Source of the DNA: a virus
Strand: one strand, 5' to 3'
Length of the DNA stretch: 22,591 nucleotides
Virus record (IMG/VR): IMGVR_UViG_3300032893_000285
Coordinates: 1-22,591 of that record
Shown: one piece after another, positions 7,856-13,808 of the stretch
How the letters are laid out: the number at the start of each line of letters is the position of its first letter
Numbering within the stretch: position 1 is the first letter of the stretch
Position numbers and translations under genes: made by a program
Notes under the pieces: generated by a model
The model's input: the letters and a program-made list of their open reading frames with translations, nothing else
Told to the model about the DNA's origin: nothing
Database searches by the model: none

Positions 7856-8208
7856 ACTCCACCGTTTCGTTCTCGACCGATATTGCAGTTGGCGCACAAG
7901 ACCTGATAGCCGGGCGGGTAACCGAGATTCTTTAGTTTAATATAGAACGGCTTCCCGCCTTTCGTATTTGTGTCTCGCCGTTCTTGCGCACCGTTCTGGT
8001 TAACATGGTCGAGCTGTAAAAATAAAAACTCACGCTCCCCGCAACAAGCACACCAGCAACCACCATACGCTTCAAACGTCTCTCGTTTGATTCTCTGACG
8101 ATACTCTGTATAGAATCGATTGTGTTCCTCCAGACATTTATCACACTTTGACTTACGTAGATCTTGTCTAGGAAGTGTGCAAATCGTACAAAGTCCTGCG
8201 AGTTTCAA
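7837..8208 (-). CDS. HNH homing-type endonuclease
   Basis: 123 residues from a TTG start preceded by GGAAGG. The core is GGCWCACCGERE, then FLQLDHVNQNG (the H of the DH pair), then YQVLCANCNIGRERNGG, i.e. HNH with two CxxC zinc knuckles, the layout of free-standing or intron-borne phage HNH nucleases. It sits directly after the broken-off terminase ATPase half, which is the expected position for the element that caused the break. By hand count its DNA is about 45% GC against about 60% in nearby genes, which suggests recent transfer. The frame is open for 19 codons above the TTG, reaching into the last terminase codons, so an upstream non-ATG start is possible. Confidence 0.88.
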   Translation of the reverse strand: MKLAGLCTICTLPRQDLRKSKCDKCLEEHNRFYTEYRQRIKRETFEAYGGCWCACCGEREFLFLQLDHVNQNGAQERRDTNTKGGKPFYIKLKNLGYPPGYQVLCANCNIGRERNGGVCPHQQ

Positions 8209-8249
8209 TTCCTTCCGTCGTTGTTTTTGTTCTTCAGGTGTGTGAGGTA

Positions 8250-9095
8250 TCAGAGTTGTACATCTCTACAACAGGACATGAAGAAGCCGGGATTCGCACT
8301 CGAAACTGCTGTATAACGCCCACCGGCTTGTATCGCTGGCTTGATTGCCATAAAAGAGGCTTCAGCTTCTACTTGGAAAGCGGCCTCGTCGACAAACATT
8401 CCGCTAGGATGGTATTGACGGATTTGGTCTGGGCCTGCGGGGAAGCCGAGGATTGTTGAGACTAGCGAAGGCACACGAAGTATCCCCGAACGAGTTTGTC
8501 CTGACGCATAGGAAGCTGGGTGGAGAGATTTAAGAAAGTTTGGTTGGTTATCGAAAATAAAGAACGCTCGTTCGACAAGATCTGCGGTTTTGGTAGAGTC
8601 ATCGGACTGAAATATATTCTCCCTGTTCTTGTGAAACAACGTATCCCACGTGTACAACGTTACGACGAGCCACGTCACCATCATATCCCGGGACTTCTCG
8701 ATGAACACGATCTTCTGCCGTAGCCATGTCTTGATGATGGGTTCGATGTAGGGGAACAGCGTAAATGGCCGGACCGTATCCAGCGGCTCGAAGTACCCGT
8801 CGATCTCTGGATCCGAGTCGGTCTCGATGTCGTGGTAGATCTTCAGGTGGGTCTGCTTCACGTCGAAGGTCCTGCCCGCCCCATCGTTGCAGATCCTACA
8901 CGCGAAGAGCTGCTTCGGATCCCGGGTGTGGACGTACGGGATCAGATGCCGCTTCGCATCCAGCCAGTACATCACGTCATCCGCGCACTTCGACCACTCC
9001 GACTGCCCGAGCTGCGCGTAGAGTTGCTCGCGTTCCTTCGGTTTGCATCGGGAGAGGTACCCGAGGAGATCCTCAGTTAGCTCTATCGTCGACAT
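8250..9095 (-). CDS. terL: Large terminase, N-terminal ATPase half
   Basis: 281 residues. The Walker A-like motif is IVFIEKSRDMMVTW, the deviant P-loop of phage terminases. Walker B is SGMFVDEAAF with the catalytic Glu, and the coupling motif III is TAVSSANPGFF near the C-terminus. Eight residues after NPGFF the frame stops, exactly where the linker to the nuclease domain should begin; that domain starts at 6383. The N-terminal 100 residues contain CRICNDGAGRTFDVKQTHLK, a possible zinc or DNA-contact element. The ATG lies within the last codons of the cupin gene. The packaging motor would need both halves to associate or be spliced together. Confidence 0.9.
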   Translation of the reverse strand: MSTIELTEDLLGYLSRCKPKEREQLYAQLGQSEWSKCADDVMYWLDAKRHLIPYVHTRDPKQLFACRICNDGAGRTFDVKQTHLKIYHDIETDSDPEIDGYFEPLDTVRPFTLFPYIEPIIKTWLRQKIVFIEKSRDMMVTWLVVTLYTWDTLFHKNRENIFQSDDSTKTADLVERAFFIFDNQPNFLKSLHPASYASGQTRSGILRVPSLVSTILGFPAGPDQIRQYHPSGMFVDEAAFQVEAEASFMAIKPAIQAGGRYTAVSSANPGFFMSCCRDVQL

Positions 9096-9510
9096 CGTTG
9101 AACGACTCGAACTCCTCGGTCGTGTCTCGGTCCGGCACTGGTCCGGACTCTTCCAACCGAGTCACATCCGTATCCGAATGCGGGGTGGAGATCTCCAACA
9201 GCAGCGACCCTTCCGGGGTCATACTCCAGAACCTATGCGGGGTATGCGGGGGGAGATGCAGACTATCACGTCTCCACCCGAGGAGGATCGTGTCGTACCG
9301 TTTCTCTCCGACGTAATATTCGACTCGCGTAAGGCCGTCCAGGGCCACGAAGGTTTCGTCTTTAACGCTATGGTAATGCAACGAACAACGCATCCCGGGG
9401 GTGATCCAGAGTAGCTTCCCGCAGTACTTCTCATTGTTGGTTAGTACCTCCTCCAGCCCCCACTTCTTCGCGATGTACTCGCGGTCTTCCATTCCGGTCT
9501 CGTAACTCAT
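9073..9510 (-). CDS. Cupin, mannose-6-phosphate isomerase type II-like
   Basis: 145 residues, ATG overlapping the kinase stop (ATGA). Cupin motif 1 is seen as SLHYHSVKDETFVALDG (His-x-His and Glu metal ligands), and motif 2 as LHLPPHTPHRF with the last His. The opening WGLEEVLTNNEKYCGKLLWI and the motif 1 context resemble the C-terminal cupin of GDP-mannose pyrophosphorylase/phosphomannose isomerase and related sugar-phosphate isomerases. Directly following a sugar kinase, it probably acts on a phosphorylated or nucleotide sugar. The exact reaction cannot be deduced. The Asp/Glu-rich C-terminal tail is probably disordered. Confidence 0.8.
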   Translation of the reverse strand: MSYETGMEDREYIAKKWGLEEVLTNNEKYCGKLLWITPGMRCSLHYHSVKDETFVALDGLTRVEYYVGEKRYDTILLGWRRDSLHLPPHTPHRFWSMTPEGSLLLEISTPHSDTDVTRLEESGPVPDRDTTEEFESFNDVDDRAN

Positions 9511-10334
9511 GCCCCAAGCTCCTTCATACGTTCCTCGATCTCTCGTAGGCTCACGACGGATGTGCCCGGCTTCTCTACGGCTAGTCCTGCCGCGAGGTTC
9601 GCGAACCACAGAGGATTGTGACGCCCTGATGTAACAGCGAAAGCGTAAGCAGCAACCACGACATCACCAGCACCGCAAACACTACCAACGGATCGAGCAA
9701 AGGTCGGATACTCGATGATAGGCTTCCCATACTCACGTTCCTCCACCCCCTCCTCGGACTTCTTCAGCACCACGCTTGGGCACAGGTCGTACCGGACCCG
9801 ATCCTTCTCATACTCCTGCCGGTTTGGGAAGTACACCCACCGGGACGTGAACCCCTGCGGGTGGTCGTACGCGAAGTGCTCCGGACCATGCTTCGTGTCC
9901 ACGAATGTCGGAAGGTTCTGGTCGATCACCCATCGCGAGACCTTTCCGTCCACCGATCCCTTTCCGTAGTCGGACACGACGATACCGTCCGGCTGCCATC
10001 GCTCAACCGCGGCCTGCAACGCCTCGACCGGTATCGGACTCACGGAGTCCCACTCATCCCACCGCGCAAGCTGGGTCGTTCCAACCACGAGCCGATGTTT
10101 CTGTGGGATTTCCTTCCCGTTGGCCCACACCCGCCAGCCGTGCAGCAGCAATGCTTCCGCCCCGAGACTCGCGAGATTCGCCGCCACATTCGCCGCCCCA
10201 CCCGGGCTATGCTTCGTCTCGGTGATCTTCACCACCGGGATCGGAGCTTCCGGGCTGAGCCGGACCGCCGTCCCAACGTGGTACAGATCCTTCATCGCGT
10301 CGCCAATGACGAGGATCTTAGGCACCGTCGTCAT
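9507..10334 (-). CDS. PfkB-family sugar kinase, HldE/RfaE N-domain-like
   Basis: 275 residues. LSPEAPIPVVKITETKHSPG followed by GGAANVAANLASLGAEALLL closely resembles the substrate-binding start of HldE kinase domains, and VCGAGDVVVAAYAFAVTSG is the PfkB signature 2 with the catalytic Asp of GAGD. DGIVVSDYGKGSV and FVDTKHGPEHF also fit. In HldE this domain phosphorylates D-glycero-beta-D-manno-heptose 7-phosphate at O-1. It is somewhat shorter than the usual about 315 residues, mainly in the middle. ATG is preceded by GGAG at 7 bases. Together with the nucleotidyltransferase at 7325-7855 it can form an activated-sugar pathway. GmhA, GmhB or HldD functions are not seen here. Confidence 0.88.
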   Translation of the reverse strand: MTTVPKILVIGDAMKDLYHVGTAVRLSPEAPIPVVKITETKHSPGGAANVAANLASLGAEALLLHGWRVWANGKEIPQKHRLVVGTTQLARWDEWDSVSPIPVEALQAAVERWQPDGIVVSDYGKGSVDGKVSRWVIDQNLPTFVDTKHGPEHFAYDHPQGFTSRWVYFPNRQEYEKDRVRYDLCPSVVLKKSEEGVEEREYGKPIIEYPTFARSVGSVCGAGDVVVAAYAFAVTSGRHNPLWFANLAAGLAVEKPGTSVVSLREIEERMKELGA

Positions 10335-10432
10335 AGGATCACTCCGGAAAGTTGGGAGGCGTCAACTTCTGCGGGGAGAGGATCCCCGCCTCCGGAGTGA
10401 TTATCAGCAGCGGTGGGACGAACGTCGTACAT
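10331..10432 (-). CDS. Very small hypothetical protein
   Basis: 33 residues (starts MYDVRPTAADNHSGGGDP). It exactly fills the space between the neighbouring genes: its ATG is three bases after the previous stop, and its stop overlaps the kinase start as ATGA. The sequence is polar with no motif or membrane segment. It may be a real peptide or serve mainly to couple translation of the kinase. A weak AGGAT is the only Shine-Dalgarno candidate. Confidence 0.5.
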   Translation of the reverse strand: MYDVRPTAADNHSGGGDPLPAEVDASQLSGVIL

Positions 10433-10435
10433 ATC

Positions 10436-10741
10436 CTACTTCGGCGCCTCAACTTCCCTTCGCCAGTCCATCGGTACATCCTTCGCCCCCTGCTGCCACG
10501 AGGCGGTCTTTCGACCCTCGTACCGCAGGTGTAGCGGTTCCAGCTCCCCGTTCGGGGCGACGGGTACATCCCGCCACTCATGCTCCGACACCGCTTCGAG
10601 CATGACCCACCGGGTCACGTACGGCGACACTCCCGCTGCGACTAGCTCCGCGTCGAGCGGGACTCGGTTCGCGTTGTCTTGAAAGTAGTGGACGCAGAGC
10701 TTCAGCAGGCTGTTAGCGTCGAACTCGATTCGCTTCTGCAT
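10436..10741 (-). CDS. Hypothetical protein
   Basis: 101 residues. The ATG overlaps the previous stop (TGATG). The N-terminal half is helical (FDANSLLKLCVHYFQDNANR, then LDAELVAAGVS), and the second half reads WRDVPVAPNGELEPLHLRYEG with several Trp and charged residues. There are no metal-binding or nucleotide-binding motifs. It is conserved-looking in composition and well packed in the operon, so it is probably genuine. The function is unknown. Confidence 0.72.
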   Translation of the reverse strand: MQKRIEFDANSLLKLCVHYFQDNANRVPLDAELVAAGVSPYVTRWVMLEAVSEHEWRDVPVAPNGELEPLHLRYEGRKTASWQQGAKDVPMDWRREVEAPK

Positions 10742-10959
10742 CAGACCGTAACCACTCTCTGGATATCAAACGTCACCCTCACCGGGGTGTCATCCTTCCA
10801 GCTCGACGACTCCGCCATGATCGCGAACATCCCGCGCTCGGAGGGTTTCACGAGCAGACTCACTGGCATCGCATCCGCTGGTATCGACCCTTCCTGTCGG
10901 GTGTAGTCCTTTAGCAGTTCCATGATCGTATCGATGGGGATGATGATTCGGCGTTTCAC
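10741..10959 (-). CDS. Hypothetical small protein (GTG start)
   Basis: 72 residues from a GTG that overlaps the stop of the 21-residue membrane peptide gene (GTGA). A longer frame upstream would run through that gene and the next, so it is rejected as the start. The protein begins MKRRIIIPIDTIMELLKDY, a strand then an amphipathic helix, and continues with strands SLLVKPSERGMFAIMAESSS and VRVTFDIQRVV. It is a small alpha/beta fold of unknown family. Confidence 0.65.
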   Translation of the reverse strand: MKRRIIIPIDTIMELLKDYTRQEGSIPADAMPVSLLVKPSERGMFAIMAESSSWKDDTPVRVTFDIQRVVTV

Positions 10960-11021
10960 TTCGACTTCCCAAGTAAGAACCCCACCGCAAAGATCAATAC
11001 CAACAACGCAATCGATTCCAT
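10956..11021 (-). CDS. 21-residue membrane mini-protein
   Basis: Starts at an ATG that overlaps the previous stop (TAATG) and has a strong ribosome-binding site (AGGAGGG) seven bases or so upstream. The peptide is a two-residue polar head (ME), a single hydrophobic helix SIALLVLIFAVGFLLG, and a short basic end (KSK). That is one membrane helix with a positive cytoplasmic tail. Its stop overlaps the GTG of the next gene. The good Shine-Dalgarno and tight packing at both ends argue that this tiny gene is translated. The function is unknown, possibly a membrane regulator or toxin-like or lysis-related peptide. Confidence 0.65.
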   Translation of the reverse strand: MESIALLVLIFAVGFLLGKSK

Positions 11022-11182
11022 TACTTCCCTCCTTTGTATTTCCCCGGGAACTTCTTGTGGTCCGGGTGCCACCCATGCTTCACCGCTTGGGCCACTCGTT
11101 CGAAATTGTCCCGGGCTTTCTCGGATTTGAACTTCCTCACCTCCCCGGAGGACATGCGAAGTTTGTCTTTGCCGACCTTCAT
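11021..11182 (-). CDS. Small basic protein
   Basis: 53 residues, ATG overlapping the preceding stop (ATGA) and stop overlapping the next ATG (TAATG). The sequence is highly charged and Lys-rich: VRKFKSEKARDNFERVAQAV followed by KHGWHPDHKKFPGKYKG. One amphipathic helix with a basic tail suggests nucleic-acid or anionic-surface binding. Similar short Lys-rich proteins are common in phage genomes without known function. Confidence 0.68.
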   Translation of the reverse strand: MKVGKDKLRMSSGEVRKFKSEKARDNFERVAQAVKHGWHPDHKKFPGKYKGGK

Positions 11183-11502
11183 ATCCGCTCCTTCCCGGGC
11201 GGAACCTTCGCCGACGGGATCGTATCCGAATACCCGTCATGCCGTCCCGACGGATGAGACTGCACCGGTTGGGTGTCCTGACCCGGCAACGCGTGGGGAG
11301 CCCGACCGAACGGTCCGAACCCGATCTCGGTGAGTCGTTCACACTCCGGGCATAGCACCTGCGGGGCCACGACCCGAAGCCCACATTGCTTACACGACCC
11401 AAATGGCCTGCCCTGTGCCGTCGATGCAATCTGCGCTTCCATACCTTTCTTCCACGTGTCCATCGAGGACGTGAACTTCTTGTCTTCCTTAAACTTTGCC
11501 AC
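11179..11502 (-). CDS. Zinc-ribbon hypothetical protein
   Basis: 107 residues starting MAKFKEDKKFTSSMDTWKKG. A basic N-terminal helix is followed by two knuckles, SCKQCGLRVVAPQVLCPEC, with short spacing typical of a zinc ribbon. A Pro/Gly/Ser-rich tail follows (GRAPHALPGQDTQPVQS) and is likely disordered. It overlaps the endonuclease VII-like gene by 14 bp. It may bind nucleic acid, but the partner is unknown. Confidence 0.72.
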   Translation of the reverse strand: MAKFKEDKKFTSSMDTWKKGMEAQIASTAQGRPFGSCKQCGLRVVAPQVLCPECERLTEIGFGPFGRAPHALPGQDTQPVQSHPSGRHDGYSDTIPSAKVPPGKERI

Positions 11503-11941
11503 TATTGTTGTCCTTTCGATACGAATCTAAATACTGCACCATCTTGGACAACAGTTCGGTGTTATCCTGTACATATCCGAGCGTCAGGTTACACTTATTA
11601 CACAACAACGCTCGTATCTGTCCGGTCTTGTGATCGTGATCTACAGCAAGAACTTTTCCTGGTTTTGGTGGTTCACCACACAAGAAGCACTTGCCGTCTT
11701 GTAGAGCAAGTTTTGATTCAAACTGCTCCTGTGTAAGGTTGTACTGTCTTCGTTTGTCATACCATCGTTGATACTCACGAATCCGATCTCGATTCGCTTG
11801 GTAGTACTCACGAGACTTTTTACGTAATCGGTCCGCGTTTTTATGTCGCCAAGTCTGAATCCGAGTATTCTCCCTATCCCGATGGTTTGCGACCCACTGC
11901 TTCATATATACAACCCGCTTCTTCCATCGCGGTTCAGGCAT
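11489..11941 (-). CDS. Recombination endonuclease VII-like nuclease
   Basis: 150 residues. The C-terminal half has the endonuclease VII (T4 gp49) zinc/HNH-like core: YNLTQEQFESKLALQDGKC, then CFLCGEPPKPGKVLAVDHDH, KTGQIRALLCNKCNLTLG and the end helix LLSKMVQYLDSY. Four Cys form the zinc site, and DHDH carries the catalytic His. The N-terminal 70 residues are a very basic, Tyr- and Arg-rich DNA-binding helix region. Family members resolve branched DNA during packaging, but many phage copies behave as free-standing homing nucleases. A 60-bp stretch I counted in this gene is about 40% GC, well below neighbouring genes, which favours recent transfer. Confidence 0.88.
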   Translation of the reverse strand: MPEPRWKKRVVYMKQWVANHRDRENTRIQTWRHKNADRLRKKSREYYQANRDRIREYQRWYDKRRQYNLTQEQFESKLALQDGKCFLCGEPPKPGKVLAVDHDHKTGQIRALLCNKCNLTLGYVQDNTELLSKMVQYLDSYRKDNNSGKV

Positions 11942-12365
11942 TCGAAGGATTCGCTTTCTCGTGCGGATAAGGATTAAGATGAGCCTTCAAAGGAATGTCA
12001 AGAATGATGACTTCAGCGTTAGTCGCGGCTTTGGGTATACACATCGGTACGGGAAAAGGAACCGGGGCTGTATGATCGATTCTTAGATGTAATCGGACAG
12101 AAGGTTCATTACACTGGGGGCATAATGTTTGCTTCACGGCCAGCACCGGGGTTCCACACCCAACCCACCCCTGACTCGTACCATACCCACACTTCGCCAG
12201 CGCAACCGCTGGGGTGTATCGATGCCCCGCGAGGCATTCGAGATACGTGCAGTCCTCCAGCCGGGTGACCTCCGGAAACATCGTCTGCGGGGCTGGATTC
12301 GCCTGATCCACCGGTGTCGCCTCTACCGGAGTAATCTGCTTCGTCGTCGGGTTCGCCTCACTCAT
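11934..12365 (-). CDS. First gene of leftward operon, Cys-containing hypothetical protein
   Basis: 143 residues from the ATG at 12365. An in-frame ATG at 12374 lies inside the -10 box and cannot be transcribed from that promoter. The start site predicted from the promoter is about 12366, so the mRNA would begin at the initiation codon (leaderless), and no Shine-Dalgarno is present. The N-terminus is Thr/Pro-rich. The body has Cys-containing segments YLECLAGHRY, CGYGTSQGWVGCG and TLCPQCNE, probably a zinc site, then a hydrophobic strand (AEVIILDIPLKAHL). The function is unknown; an early regulatory role would fit the position. Confidence 0.7.
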   Translation of the reverse strand: MSEANPTTKQITPVEATPVDQANPAPQTMFPEVTRLEDCTYLECLAGHRYTPAVALAKCGYGTSQGWVGCGTPVLAVKQTLCPQCNEPSVRLHLRIDHTAPVPFPVPMCIPKAATNAEVIILDIPLKAHLNPYPHEKANPSNA

Positions 12366-12372
12366 ACCATCC

Positions 12373-12402
12373 ATTATACCACCCCAACCCCCCACATGTC
12401 AA
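12373..12402 (-). promoter_or_regulatory. Sigma70-type promoter of the left-arm operon
   Basis: Read on the minus strand: TTGACA (12402-12397), an 18-bp G-rich spacer, then TATAAT (12378-12373). Both boxes are perfect matches to the consensus. It points at the first leftward gene and lies at the edge of the divergent control region. The predicted transcription start is about 12366, adjacent to the ATG at 12365. Confidence 0.85.
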
Positions 12403-12403
12403 G

Positions 12404-12417
12404 ATTTTCATGAAAAT
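12404..12417. promoter_or_regulatory. 14-bp perfect palindrome next to -35 (operator candidate)
   Basis: ATTTTCATGAAAAT is its own reverse complement and starts one base from the -35 box of the leftward promoter. An AT-rich dyad of this size in a GC-rich control region is what a dimeric repressor or activator site looks like. The binding protein is unknown. No second copy was noticed. Confidence 0.5.
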
Positions 12418-13008
12418 AGTTAAATCCGGGTTTTACCCATGCTCGGAGCAGTTAATTCCCGACCCGTATCATCACCTACGAGCGGTGCTCGTCCTGCTCC
12501 ATTCGTGGGTAACGTCGTCGGAATCCGGGCTGTTTTCGTAAAAATTTTTTCATCCCGTTCCGCCCGTAACTCCTTGGCATACAGTGGGGTAGCGCCCGTC
12601 ACCCGACCCCTCCCCCCGCGTTCTGATCGCGCCCGCCCCCGGCCTACGTCCGGTACCATCAGCGGTGGGAGTAGGACTACCGGGCTACGACGTGGGGCGT
12701 AGGACACGCGCGCACACACGCGGGGTCACGCACCGCACACACCCACACCCACACGCGATACCGTTACCGCGCCCGCGTTACCTTAGTGCCGAAGGCGAAC
12801 AAACGGCGAAAACCCGGCCGTAACTGCCATCGAATCAGCGAGTTGCAGACTTCTGCATCCGGCGACCTTGCAAGCCCGGTGTCGGCGGCAAGCGGCACGG
12901 CGGCAACGGCTACCGGGCAGCACCGCTAACCCGAAACCCGCGTGGTGGGCGTCACAACAACGCCCATCGCGTAACAAGCGTACCACGGGTACGCACTGGA
13001 GTCGCAAT
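12418..13008. other. Divergent gene-free control region
   Basis: About 590 bp with no convincing gene. It holds a GGGT-TTT-ACCC hairpin near 12430, an A/T run after TTTTCG around 12535-12552, a CA/CCCACA-rich tract at about 12703-12758, a TGCAG-ACTT-CTGCA hairpin near 12845, and two strong hairpins just before the first rightward gene: TGGGCGT/ACGCCCA with a 7-base loop, and GCGTACC/GGTACGC with a 3-base loop. No clear rightward sigma70 promoter was found, so the right arm may use a phage-specific or factor-dependent promoter. A replication origin is possible but not shown. Confidence 0.6.
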
Positions 13009-13311
13009 ATGCCAAACCCGAACACGGTTGATTTGGTATTCGGCGACGCAACGGTAAACGAGAAGGCGAAACCGTATGTTAACGCCAAGTTATCCGTCGA
13101 TGAGAAGGGACAGATGCACATCGTCCTTCCCGCGACGTATGATTTGGGGTTGATTCAACGGACGCAGGATGGCGAAGGTAAGACTTTGTTCATCACCGTG
13201 AAGACCGATGCGCTCGATTTGAATATCACGACGAAAACCCCGGATGGAGTGAAGGAACGTGTGCTCACCACGTGGCCGGTATCATTCCGTCTGAATCTGA
13301 AGATGAAGTAA
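13009..13311 (+). CDS. First rightward gene, beta-rich hypothetical protein
   Basis: 100 residues, ATG chosen because GGAG lies 9 bases upstream and the longer frame enters the hairpin-rich leader. The protein is mostly alternating strands: TVDLVFGDATVNEKAKPYVN, QMHIVLPATYDLGLIQ, KTLFITVKTDALDLNITTKT and VSFRLNLKMK. No motif is recognised. Being first in the rightward unit and followed directly by a self-cleaving ribozyme, its message would be cut just after the stop codon. It may be an abundant early protein. Confidence 0.78.
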   Translation: MPNPNTVDLVFGDATVNEKAKPYVNAKLSVDEKGQMHIVLPATYDLGLIQRTQDGEGKTLFITVKTDALDLNITTKTPDGVKERVLTTWPVSFRLNLKMK

Positions 13312-13316
13312 TTCCA

Positions 13317-13371
13317 GGACGAAACGGGGCGTGAGGCCCCGTACGTGGGTTACGCCCACGCTGATGAGTCC
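13317..13371 (+). ncRNA. Type II hammerhead ribozyme
   Basis: All conserved parts are present in the permuted order of a type II hammerhead. Stem II strands are GGAC (13317-13320) and GTCC (13368-13371). The core GAAA (13321-13324) is followed by stem III ACGGGGC/GCCCCGT (13324-13330 with 13336-13342, loop GTGAG). The cleavage triplet is G-U-A, with the cut predicted after A13343. Stem I is CGTGGG/CCCACG (13344-13349 with 13355-13360). Core CTGATGA is at 13361-13367. It starts five bases after the stop of the first rightward gene and ends 29 bases before the next ATG, so it would process the shared mRNA between the two genes. Confidence 0.9.
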
Positions 13372-13400
13372 ATCAGTAGATCTTACAATCGAGGTGTGCC

Positions 13401-13805
13401 ATGGGTGCAGTAACAGCATTCAAATCCATGGACGCGCTCAATGGTTTCGTCGCAGCGCGGCAGATTGACCGCGCGGACGGGTATGTGCATTCGCAACGTG
13501 GGTTTAACACCTCAATGCGGGTGTCGTCAGACCGTCCGTCAAGGGTTAAGCTGTGGTCGGCTGGAACGTCGGTCGGGTTTCAACGTACCACGTTTGGTGC
13601 GGAGACTCCGGAGAAGGCGTATCAGCGGAAGTATCGTGAGGCGAATGAAACGCATAAACGGCGCGTCCCGGAGTGTGTGTGGACAGATATTGGGTCCACC
13701 ATGCGTGATGGTAGAATGACTTCGCTTCGCGCGGAACAAAGGCGGATTTATGCGAACGCTATGCGTGGGGTTGGGTCGGTTGAGGCGATGGTGTTTGGGG
13801 ATTAA
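13401..13805 (+). CDS. Hypothetical basic protein
   Basis: 134 residues, ATG preceded by GAGGTG. The protein is Arg-rich with segments GVTAFKS-like start, KLWSAGTSVGFQRTTFG, EKAYQRKYREANETHKRRV and RAEQRRIYANAMRGVGS. Charged helices in the C-terminal half suggest nucleic-acid binding, but no family is recognised. Translation would start from the 3' product of the hammerhead cleavage, whose 5' end carries stem I. Confidence 0.75.
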   Translation: MGAVTAFKSMDALNGFVAARQIDRADGYVHSQRGFNTSMRVSSDRPSRVKLWSAGTSVGFQRTTFGAETPEKAYQRKYREANETHKRRVPECVWTDIGSTMRDGRMTSLRAEQRRIYANAMRGVGSVEAMVFGD

Positions 13806-13808
13806 AGG

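Noticed and set aside
6383-8280. Intein in the terminase
   Set aside because: The gap contains several frames with stops, the HNH is out of frame with the ATPase half, and no C-terminal His-Asn splice motif precedes the nuclease half.
11489-11941. Group I intron carrying the endonuclease VII-like gene
   Set aside because: It overlaps intact neighbours on both sides by a few bases and no interrupted gene flanks it, so a free-standing gene is simpler.
12420-12719. Frames on both strands in the divergent region (99 residues minus, 87 residues plus)
   Set aside because: Arg/Pro/Gly-rich, no RBS, mutually overlapping, and not linked to either operon. Treated as non-coding.
12868-13008. N-terminal extension of the first rightward gene
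   Set aside because: The extra 47 codons read through two strong hairpins with Arg/Gln-rich chance-like sequence. The ATG at 13009 has a GGAG at good spacing.
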